From SIG714 sp045629725 (GTDB lineage Bacteria; Bacillota; Clostridia; Oscillospirales; CAG-272): 30,283 bases of DNA. The position numbers were made by a program, and so were the translations under genes. The notes below the pieces were generated by a model. That model had not been told where the DNA came from. It saw nothing but the letters and a program-made list of their open reading frames with translations, and made no database searches. Shown piece after piece: positions 23,122-29,410 of the stretch (within the stretch, counting starts at the first letter, position 1; each line of letters opens with the position of its first letter). The DNA lies in contig JAZQRT010000051.1 in assembly GCA_045629725.1 (NCBI GenBank), positions 1 to 30,283 on the forward strand. Reading direction: 5' to 3'.

Positions 23122-24117
23122 ATGAAAAAAATATTTCTTTTATTTTTGACTGTATTGTTTTTTTTGTCTTTAATGTCTTGCAATAGCGAGGACTCCGCTC
23201 CTTTGACAGAAACCGTTGCTAACAAAACTGAGGAAACTGTAACAGAAATGCCTCTCACGCCGACGTCGCCGATTTATACGACACCGGTACCCACGTCTGT
23301 ACCTACGTCCATACCCACAAATACCACCACTCCACCCTATACTCAGGACATAACTCCTAGTGTGACACCTGACACGTCACCCTTACCAAGTGCGGAGCCT
23401 ACTTTTGAGGATGATAATGTGACGGAGTATAAATTCAAGGAACATGTTCCCGATGAAAAGGTTATATGCTTTACCTTTGATGACGGTCCGTCCTTGAATA
23501 CGGGAAAGATTGTGGACAAGCTTGAGGGAACGGGCGATAAGGTTACGTTTTTTGTGGTAGGGGACAGATTCAGAAGCTCTGTGTGGTCTTCGGGGACTAA
23601 AAAGGCGATCGAACAAGGACATGAAATCGGTTTTCATTCCTTTGATCATCTTGGGTATTATACGGACCTTACCGATGAAGAGCTGAAAGAACAGATAGAT
23701 GAAACCAACAAAAAAATCGAGGCTCTTGGCGGAAAGCCTGTCAGAGTTATAAGACCTGTCGGCGGATATTTGGATTTTGAGAAAAATTACGGTTATCCCT
23801 GCATACTTTGGAGCGTGGATCCGTACGATTGGAAATTCAGCTCGTATATATCAAGCGGAGAAATGAGCTACGATGATGCTGTAAAGGAGTTGGCAGATCT
23901 TATCGTTTCAAAGGCTACAAACGGCTCGGTGATTCTTTTGCATGATCTTTATTCATGCTCGGTGGACGCCTTTTGTCTTGCATATGATACCTTAAAGGCA
24001 GAGGGATATAAATTCGTAACGGTATCGGAAATGTTTGGAATTGAAGGAAAGGATGCTTCGGGATATACCTTTAGGTCAACTTCGGTTGCATATTATCTCG
24101 GAGAAAGATGCTCATGA
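23122..24117 (+). CDS. Lipoprotein polysaccharide deacetylase (CE4/NodB)
   Basis: The 331-residue product is an exported lipoprotein: hydrophobic signal with lipobox LMSC (Cys20), a Thr/Pro/Ser-rich spacer (about 40-95) suited to span the wall, then a NodB domain. Catalytic motifs are intact: TFDDGPS (118-124), metal-binding HSFDH (172-176), RPVGGY (211-216), WSVDPYDW (230-237) and LLHD (272-275). Such CE4 enzymes remove acetyl groups from peptidoglycan GlcNAc or other polymers and can give lysozyme resistance. I chose ATG at 23122 because it gives a clean signal peptide; the only purine-rich ribosome-like site, GAGG, is unusually far (about 18 bases). Its stop overlaps the next gene in an ATGA junction. 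Confidence 0.92.
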   Translation: MKKIFLLFLTVLFFLSLMSCNSEDSAPLTETVANKTEETVTEMPLTPTSPIYTTPVPTSVPTSIPTNTTTPPYTQDITPSVTPDTSPLPSAEPTFEDDNVTEYKFKEHVPDEKVICFTFDDGPSLNTGKIVDKLEGTGDKVTFFVVGDRFRSSVWSSGTKKAIEQGHEIGFHSFDHLGYYTDLTDEELKEQIDETNKKIEALGGKPVRVIRPVGGYLDFEKNYGYPCILWSVDPYDWKFSSYISSGEMSYDDAVKELADLIVSKATNGSVILLHDLYSCSVDAFCLAYDTLKAEGYKFVTVSEMFGIEGKDASGYTFRSTSVAYYLGERCS

Positions 24118-24776
24118 ATAATAATGAAAATGCAAAAAAAGGACTTACAAAAAAACAGTCTATAACGATAATCAGTGTTCTCGGAGCTTTACTTATCGTA
24201 CTTGCGCTATTGAACACTCTTGATTTTGATGCAATATTTGAGAAAATTTTCAAAAAGGACTCGGAAACTCCCGAATATAATTATTTCTTCTATGATCCGG
24301 ATTATGATACGGATATTCTTGAGGATTCCGAATATCTCGCGCTTGACAGAACCATCTCATACAGCGAGGGGCCGATAACATACAGAGATGCGGATCTTGA
24401 CAACTTCTTCGGCACGTCGGTTCTTAAGGATTATTTCGAAACCCTCATAAACGGCGATGCAAAGGGCTATGCCGCTCTTTTTACTGATGAGTATAAGGTA
24501 GCAAACGTTCTTCCCCAAAAATTTCCTCAACAGAGAATTTATAATATTACCATCGAAAGATCAACTGAGCCCTACGTATTTGAGGAAACAGACCTTGATG
24601 GGAAGTATACGGGAATTACACGCTATGTATACACTGTAAATTATTTCATACAGTATAATACGGGAACTGTGAGAAATGATATAGACAGCTCCTCCACACG
24701 CCCTCTCATTATTGAGGTGTATGAAACTCCCGCAGGGGTGCAGAAGATTAATGCTATCGTAATTGGTAAATCATAA
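24114..24776 (+). CDS. Single-pass membrane protein of unknown function coupled to deacetylase
   Basis: The 220-residue product has a basic cytoplasmic N terminus (NAKKGLTKKQS), one transmembrane helix (about 17-36) and an extracellular region rich in Tyr, Asp and Glu. The outer part looks like an alpha+beta domain of NTF2-like length (LKDYFETLINGDAKGYAALF, then a series of beta strands such as RYVYTVNYFIQYNT and PLIIEVYET), but this is only a visual impression. I chose ATG 24114 because it overlaps the deacetylase stop in an ATGA junction with GGAG ten bases upstream; ATG 24108 is also possible. Co-translation suggests it assists or localises the deacetylase. The transcript ends in the hairpin at 24783-24814. 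Confidence 0.75.
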   Translation: MNNNENAKKGLTKKQSITIISVLGALLIVLALLNTLDFDAIFEKIFKKDSETPEYNYFFYDPDYDTDILEDSEYLALDRTISYSEGPITYRDADLDNFFGTSVLKDYFETLINGDAKGYAALFTDEYKVANVLPQKFPQQRIYNITIERSTEPYVFEETDLDGKYTGITRYVYTVNYFIQYNTGTVRNDIDSSSTRPLIIEVYETPAGVQKINAIVIGKS

Positions 24777-24782
24777 TCTATT

Positions 24783-24814
24783 AAAACAAGCTTCAACTGA
24801 ACGAGGCTTGTTTT
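24783..24814 (+). terminator. Rho-independent terminator
   Basis: AAAACAAGCTTC (24783-24794) pairs with GAGGCTTGTTTT (24803-24814), 12 bp with one G-U pair, followed by TT and AT-rich sequence. It ends the deacetylase-membrane protein transcript. Confidence 0.92.
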
Positions 24815-24837
24815 TTAATACGATATTATATTATATG

Positions 24838-24866
24838 TTGACATATTATATACTTCATGTTATAAT
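24838..24866 (+). promoter_or_regulatory. Fully consensus promoter of the 298-residue lipoprotein
   Basis: TTGACA (24838-24843), exactly 17 bp, TATAAT (24861-24866), with TGT before the -10: both boxes are perfect consensus. The -35 lies in a palindrome ATATGT-TG-ACATAT (24833-24846) that might be an operator. Confidence 0.88.
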
Positions 24867-24891
24867 GAAATCGGATTAGGAGGATATATTT

Positions 24892-25788
24892 ATGAAAAAA
24901 GCATCATTGTTAATTGTTTTTATATTTCTTTTGTCTTCACTTATTTCATGTAGCGCCGCAAACGATATTGTTTATACAGTAAGAGGGTATGACATGATGG
25001 GTCATAGTTACCTTGGCAGTGTTAAGTTGAACGGGGAAGAAATTGAGATAAGTGATGAGGATAAATTTAAAAGAATAGTTACTCCCAACGAAGAAAGGGA
25101 GAGCATACAGCGTCCCGAAAATACTCCCGATACGTATTCTTTAACGTTGTCTGGTAAGGAATATTCCTTAACCTATTTAAGTAGTTATCAGACGGCTTTT
25201 ACTACAGACGGCTCGCAAAGATCAGTGGTCAACACTTATAAGTGTGAAAATGCTGCGGTAGAGTTTTGCAGTGCGACAGGTGAGATTGTGCTTTTCCAAA
25301 CCGTTCGTGATAAAAAAGAGGATATTGTGGTAAATTCCGAAAAAACAGCTAAGGCTGTTGCGGATTCATTTTTTGTTGAAGCGTATGGTGAAGAAGCTTT
25401 TGACGAGTATGTTTACAGCGGTACAACGGTTTCCGATTCCGATAGTACAGAGTTAGAAGTTAAATATACAAGGTTATACAAGGGTTATTTAACAGGTGAT
25501 ACTATATCGGTATTTTTTGATGCCTTTGGAAACGTTGTTCAAATATGGGCTCCGTACAGAAGATATTACAATAATCTTGAAAATGATATTTCAAAAAAAG
25601 AGATCGAGAATGCCATCGCTGCCATGGAGCTGCTCAATAAAGATGGAAAAAAAGAATTTGAAGAACATACCGTAACTGTCCTTGCTGACGGTAAATACTA
25701 TATAAATGCAAAAGTTAAATGTATATCGATCTATTTTGATGACATTTTTGCTGAGTATACAAGCGAGTATTTTGTTAATATCGAATAA
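24892..25788 (+). CDS. Lipoprotein of unknown function
   Basis: The 298-residue product begins with a lipoprotein signal, hydrophobic core LLIVFIFLLSSL and lipobox LISC (Cys20), so it should be anchored to the outer face of the membrane. The mature part has mixed alpha/beta sequence with many Tyr, Asp and Glu and no recognisable catalytic motif; two similar-looking segments (SLTLSGKEYSLTYLS near 84, and VTVLADGKYYINAKVKC near 265) may be beta-rich repeats of a PepSY-like or small export fold, but I would not assign one. AGGAGG lies eight bases before the ATG. It has its own perfect-consensus promoter and a strong terminator, suggesting high expression of a single gene. Confidence 0.8.
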   Translation: MKKASLLIVFIFLLSSLISCSAANDIVYTVRGYDMMGHSYLGSVKLNGEEIEISDEDKFKRIVTPNEERESIQRPENTPDTYSLTLSGKEYSLTYLSSYQTAFTTDGSQRSVVNTYKCENAAVEFCSATGEIVLFQTVRDKKEDIVVNSEKTAKAVADSFFVEAYGEEAFDEYVYSGTTVSDSDSTELEVKYTRLYKGYLTGDTISVFFDAFGNVVQIWAPYRRYYNNLENDISKKEIENAIAAMELLNKDGKKEFEEHTVTVLADGKYYINAKVKCISIYFDDIFAEYTSEYFVNIE

Positions 25789-25808
25789 CACTTTTCTATG
25801 GATAAATA

Positions 25809-25848
25809 AAATGGCTTAAGAAACGGTAACAAGTTTCTTAAGCCATTT
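25809..25848. terminator. Bidirectional terminator
   Basis: A perfect 16-bp stem (AAATGGCTTAAGAAAC, 25809-25824, with 25833-25848) around GGTAACAA, followed by TTATC on plus and by TATTTATCC on minus. It separates the convergent lipoprotein and ddl genes. Confidence 0.92.
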
Positions 25849-25867
25849 TTATCATATTAAATTTAAT

Positions 25868-26926
25868 TCAGTCCTCAAGCGCAAAGCCGATAAGACGGTC
25901 GATAAGCTCGGAGTAGGAGATTCCAACGTGTCCGAAAAGCTTGGGGAACATGCTGATTGGTGTGAATCCGGGGAGAGTGTTGATCTCGTTGAAGATGATA
26001 CGTCCGTCAGCACATACAAAGAAGTCAATTCTTGAAAGTCCCTTGCAGGAAAGAACGGTGTAGATCGTCTTTGCGTATTCGCGAAGCTCGGCTTCCTGTT
26101 CCTCGGTTATTCTTGCGGGGATGTGGTAGGATGCTGTGTCGGTCTTATATTTTGTTTCATAATCGTAGAATTCAGCACCGGGATCAATCTCACCTGTTGT
26201 GGATGTAATGGCATCGCGTCCCTTGCCCATAACCGCGATCTCAACCTCGCGTCCGTCAATGAACTCCTCGATAAGCGCTTTGGCATCCTCTGCAAGTGCT
26301 TTTTCAAGCGCTGGAATAAGCTCGTTTTCTGCGGAAACCTTGGAAACACCAACGGATGATCCTGCATTTGCGGGCTTTACGAATACGGGATATCCAAGAG
26401 CTCTTCCGATATTCTCGGGGAGCGCGGAAAGGTCTTCTGAAAGATCATCTCTTGTGATAACAACCGCGTTTGCCTGAGGTATTCCGTGGGAGGTAAGAAC
26501 TTGTTTTGTGAATGCCTTATCCATACATACAGCTGATGATGCACATCCGGGACCTACGTACTTTACTCCGTACATATCAAGAAGTCCCTGGAGGCGTCCG
26601 TCCTCGCAGTAAGCGCCGTGAACAACAGGGAAGAGTGCATCGATCTTTATGTACTCATTACCCTCGGGCTTGATAACACAAAGAGTTGAGTCGGGGATAA
26701 GAAACGCGGGATATTTATTTGCAGTATCCTTCTCCCAAGAACCGTCCTTGATGTTTTCTTTATCTCCGGTATACAAAAACCACTCGCCCTGCTTTGTGAT
26801 ACCGAGTGTTATTATATTATACTTTTCTTTATTGGTATTGCTTATAACTCCGTAAGCGGAGCAAAGAGAAACCTCGTGCTCGCTGGAAGCACCGCCGAAA
26901 ATACAACAAAAGTTCAATTTATTCAT
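25868..26926 (-). CDS. ddl: D-alanine--D-alanine ligase
   Basis: Ddl makes the D-Ala-D-Ala dipeptide of peptidoglycan precursors. The 352-residue ATP-grasp product has the N-terminal FGGASSEHEVSL, the ATP lid KPANAGSSVGVSK, EEFIDGREVEIAVMG, the omega-loop FYDYETKYKTDTASYHIPA with the Tyr typical of D-Ala-D-Ala (rather than D-lactate VanA-type) ligases, and the metal/phosphate site FNEINTLPGFT. Length and motifs are those of a housekeeping enzyme; nothing indicates a vancomycin-resistance ligase. GGAG nine bases upstream supports the ATG at 26926. It is transcribed alone from the promoter at 26959-26987, divergent from the acidic-tail membrane protein. No murF or vanXY neighbour is present. 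Confidence 0.97.
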   Translation of the reverse strand: MNKLNFCCIFGGASSEHEVSLCSAYGVISNTNKEKYNIITLGITKQGEWFLYTGDKENIKDGSWEKDTANKYPAFLIPDSTLCVIKPEGNEYIKIDALFPVVHGAYCEDGRLQGLLDMYGVKYVGPGCASSAVCMDKAFTKQVLTSHGIPQANAVVITRDDLSEDLSALPENIGRALGYPVFVKPANAGSSVGVSKVSAENELIPALEKALAEDAKALIEEFIDGREVEIAVMGKGRDAITSTTGEIDPGAEFYDYETKYKTDTASYHIPARITEEQEAELREYAKTIYTVLSCKGLSRIDFFVCADGRIIFNEINTLPGFTPISMFPKLFGHVGISYSELIDRLIGFALED

Positions 26927-26958
26927 AATTCAATTCTCCAAACATAATAATTAATGAT

Positions 26959-26987
26959 ATAATATCACGGCTTTTCTATATAATCAA
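26959..26987 (-). promoter_or_regulatory. ddl promoter
   Basis: On the minus strand TTGATT (26987-26982), 17 bp, TATTAT (26964-26959) with TGA before the -10. Confidence 0.75.
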
Positions 26988-27045
26988 CAATTTTTTGAAA
27001 AAAAACAAAAAAATTATAAAAAAATCTATATATCATCCTAAAGCT

Positions 27046-27074
27046 CTTGAATTTTTTTGAAAAATGTTATATAA
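27046..27074 (+). promoter_or_regulatory. Promoter of the acidic-tail membrane protein
   Basis: TTGAAT (27046-27051), 17-bp spacer, TATAAT (27069-27074); a second overlapping TATAAT follows at 27074-27079. The 27000-27070 stretch is otherwise very AT-rich with runs of A and T, which could act as an upstream promoter element. Confidence 0.65.
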
Positions 27075-27127
27075 TATAATTTGGTGTAAGAAAATATTCT
27101 TTGTTACATAAAGGAGCTGATTTTACA

Positions 27128-28765
27128 ATGAATAATTCAAAATCCGGTTTTAAGAGCTTATTATATAAAATATTGTTTATAATTTCAATAATTTCAACAG
27201 TTGTCGGAACTGCCTTTTCCTTTGATTTGTATTTCAACAAATTCGACGTGTCGCTTTATCATTTCAATGATTGTCTGTCGCTTACTGTATACAACGTTAT
27301 TTCCGTGGCTGTTTTTATTATATGCCTTGTGGTTCTTATGATGCCGCGTTTTTTTGAGAAAAAGAAGGATGAGCTTTCATCATGCGGCATTTTACCCATG
27401 TTTGCGGGTATATTTGCAGGATTTTTCTGTATTGCATATCCCATTATGATCTTCCTTGATAGAAACGCTGAAGGAATGAGCATAAATAAAATTGAAATGG
27501 TCGTAATGCTTTTTGCAATCCTTTCAGCAGCGTATTGCTTTGTCTGTGCACTTGGCGTGGACGTTGATAAGAGAATCAAAGCTTCTCTCGGAATGTGCTT
27601 TGTGATTTTCTCTATTCTTGTTATTTTTACAGTTTATTATTCTTCAAGCAAGGTGCTGATCACGTCTCCTGTAAGAATTTCATCGCTTCTTTCATTCTTG
27701 TCGATCATGCTGTTTATACTTTCGGAAGTACGCTACCATCTTGGAATCCCTTCAAGAGCGATGTATATCTCTTTCGGAATAGCATCAATGTATTTTTCAT
27801 TCAGCTCAGCCCTTCCCAAGCTTTTTGTTTGCTTGATCAACGATTCTGTTTTTGTGTTTTCATCCGAAACAATGCTCTATGGAATAGAGGTCTTTATTGC
27901 GCTTTATGCAGCTTTCAGACTTGTACGCTTTATGAAAAAGGATGCTTTTGCGAAAGAAGCCGAGGAAGTCTTGGAATCGAGCGGTGTCGAATCAGAAACA
28001 GTAACGACGGATGATGGTTCTCACGTTATCGAAGAAGAATTTCTCCACATCCCCGATATTCCCGTAAGAGAGAGCAAGTCTTTTGATGAAGATGCAGAGG
28101 AAACAGAAGAAACGGAAGAAATGGCAGAAGAGGAAGAAGTGGCAGAAAAGCAGGAAACTGTATATCAAGAGTTGTCGGAGGAGAAAACCGAAACGGAATG
28201 TAAAGAGGAACTCGAAGCGGAACCCGAAAAGAATTTTGATGAGGAATTTAAGGAAGAAACAAAAGAGGAGCGATCAGATGAATTTGAGATGCACTTTTCA
28301 GAGTGCGTAAAGGATCAGCCCAATGTGTTTGAGGAGGATAAGCTTTACGACTTCGAAAAGAATGAGAATTCAAATTCCAGTGAGAATGATCTTCCCGAGG
28401 ACATCGGTTTCGTGGGAGGCAACGAGGGCGATTTTGAGCTTGATGATTATGATTCAGCGGACGATATCGCAGACGAGGAGTTTGACGATGAGATTTCCCC
28501 TTTTGAAAACACAGATATCGGAAGCACTATAGTAGAGGCCATGGACGATTCTCCCGTTGAGCTCGGTGAAGTTATTGACTATGAGCAGATCAGAAATTCC
28601 ACATCAGATGATGTTATGAAACCAAATGTTCTTGATGTTATGCTTGCAGATACCATTGATTTTGATGCTGACGAAGATGACGAAAAGGATGATGATGAGG
28701 AGATCGAAGATGACTTTTTCAAGGTAATTGATATGATGAAAAAGGAAAATCAAAAAAATAAATGA
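27128..28765 (+). CDS. Eight-helix membrane protein with long acidic cytoplasmic tail
   Basis: The 545-residue product divides into two. Residues 1-270 contain about eight hydrophobic helices (near 11-36, 53-72, 88-110, 122-142, 153-171, 184-201, 211-236 and 249-267). Residues 270-545 form a highly acidic, repetitive tail dominated by Glu and Asp (for example EDAEETEETEEMAEEEEVAE near 321-340, and DADEDDEKDDDEEIEDDFF near the end), ending in a short basic stretch KKENQKNK. The ATG at 27128 has AAGGAG upstream. No catalytic motif or known family is recognised; the charge layout suggests the tail is cytoplasmic and disordered, perhaps a binding platform for basic partners such as ribosomes or DNA-binding proteins. 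It lies between ddl and rpsO without an obvious terminator after it. Confidence 0.75.
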   Translation: MNNSKSGFKSLLYKILFIISIISTVVGTAFSFDLYFNKFDVSLYHFNDCLSLTVYNVISVAVFIICLVVLMMPRFFEKKKDELSSCGILPMFAGIFAGFFCIAYPIMIFLDRNAEGMSINKIEMVVMLFAILSAAYCFVCALGVDVDKRIKASLGMCFVIFSILVIFTVYYSSSKVLITSPVRISSLLSFLSIMLFILSEVRYHLGIPSRAMYISFGIASMYFSFSSALPKLFVCLINDSVFVFSSETMLYGIEVFIALYAAFRLVRFMKKDAFAKEAEEVLESSGVESETVTTDDGSHVIEEEFLHIPDIPVRESKSFDEDAEETEETEEMAEEEEVAEKQETVYQELSEEKTETECKEELEAEPEKNFDEEFKEETKEERSDEFEMHFSECVKDQPNVFEEDKLYDFEKNENSNSSENDLPEDIGFVGGNEGDFELDDYDSADDIADEEFDDEISPFENTDIGSTIVEAMDDSPVELGEVIDYEQIRNSTSDDVMKPNVLDVMLADTIDFDADEDDEKDDDEEIEDDFFKVIDMMKKENQKNK

Positions 28766-28816
28766 AAAAATCAAAAGAATAGAATTGTAAAAAAAATGTA
28801 AATTCAAAAAAATGTA

Positions 28817-28845
28817 TTTACAAAACGAAAATTCTATGATATAAT
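28817..28845 (+). promoter_or_regulatory. rpsO promoter
   Basis: TTTACA (28817-28822), 17 bp, TATAAT (28840-28845) with TGA before the -10. Transcription would start near 28852, at the beginning of the folded leader. Confidence 0.85.
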
Positions 28846-28856
28846 CGATTTAACTG

Positions 28857-28947
28857 CGGACACACGGTGTACGGATAAAGCGACTTAGTCGGCTTTCACC
28901 CGCCGTTTGCTTTGTGTTCCGTAAAATATAATATTTATGAGGTGAAA
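28857..28947 (+). promoter_or_regulatory. Structured rpsO leader with anti-Shine-Dalgarno segment
   Basis: The roughly 95-base leader can form an outer helix (28857-28864 with 28913-28921, one bulge), an inner hairpin AAAGCGAC/GTCGGCTTT (28877-28896, loop TTA, one bulged G), and either GGTG (28866-28869) with CACC (28897-28900) or ACGG (28871-28874) with CCGT (28903-28906). TTTCACC (28894-28900) is exactly complementary to GGTGAAA (28941-28947), which includes the ribosome site. The competing pairings look like an S15 autoregulatory switch. Structure is read by eye, not computed. Confidence 0.65.
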
Positions 28948-28950
28948 AAC

Positions 28951-29217
28951 ATGTTACTCAAAGAAGAAAAGCAGCAGATCATTAACGAGTATGCAACACA
29001 CGAAGGCGACACAGGTTCTCCCGAGGTTCAGGTTGCTATACTCACATACCGCATCAACCAGCTCACAGAGCACCTTAAGGTTAATGCAAAGGACCACCAC
29101 AGCCGTCGCGGACTTCTCAAGATGGTTGGTGCCCGCAGAAACCTTCTCGGATACCTTCAGAAGAAGGATATCAACCGCTACAGAGCGTTGATCGAAAAAC
29201 TGAATATCAGAAAGTGA
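28951..29217 (+). CDS. rpsO: 30S ribosomal protein S15
   Basis: S15 binds the central domain of 16S rRNA early in small-subunit assembly. The 88-residue product has the standard length and sequence: EYATHEGDTGSPEVQVAIL, then INQLTEHLK, the rRNA-binding DHHSRRGLLKMVGARRNLLGYL, and KKDINRYRALIEKLNIRK. GAGGTGA lies six bases before the ATG at 28951; a longer reading from 28912 would run through the leader. The rpsO-pnp order is the widely conserved arrangement. The leader contains a fold that could let S15 repress its own translation. Confidence 0.98.
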   Translation: MLLKEEKQQIINEYATHEGDTGSPEVQVAILTYRINQLTEHLKVNAKDHHSRRGLLKMVGARRNLLGYLQKKDINRYRALIEKLNIRK

Positions 29218-29226
29218 GTTCAGCAC

Positions 29227-29252
29227 AGGGGTGTATTCTTTTTTACACCCCT
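29227..29252 (+). terminator. Hairpin after rpsO, possible (partial) terminator
   Basis: AGGGGTGTA (29227-29235) pairs with TACACCCCT (29244-29252) around TTCTTTTT. Only a short T-rich tail (TGTTTCG) follows, so it may be a partial terminator between rpsO and pnp. Confidence 0.7.
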
Positions 29253-29271
29253 TGTTTCGCGTAAAATAGGG

Positions 29272-29361
29272 TATAATCCCTTTAAATAAAATAATCGGCG
29301 GAGTTAGCAGTTAAAAATGTTCCCAAGTGTTTGGTGATGTCTTTAAGTGCTAAACTGCCGA
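29272..29361 (+). promoter_or_regulatory. pnp leader: -10 box and long interrupted hairpin
   Basis: A TATAAT (29272-29277) without a clear -35 is followed by a long stem: TCGGC (29295-29299) with GCCGA (29357-29361), AG-TTAGCA (29302-29309) with TGCTAA-A-CT (29348-29356), TTAAA (29311-29315) with TTTAA (29342-29346), and an apical CCAA/TTGG (29323-29334). The pnp mRNA of E. coli has an RNase III-cut leader hairpin used for autoregulation; a similar role here is inferred. Confidence 0.6.
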
Positions 29362-29410
29362 GAAATAAGTTAAGAAGAATATAGAGTATGAAAGAAAGAG
29401 GTAAAAAAGA

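Noticed and set aside
25868..26926. Possible vancomycin-resistance (VanA-type) ligase
   Set aside because: The omega-loop Tyr and lid motif are those of ordinary D-Ala-D-Ala ligases, and no van genes are nearby.
28083..28310. Basic Lys/Arg-rich plus-strand frame inside the acidic-tail gene
   Set aside because: It is an out-of-frame shadow of GAA/GAG-rich coding sequence read as AAG/AGA.
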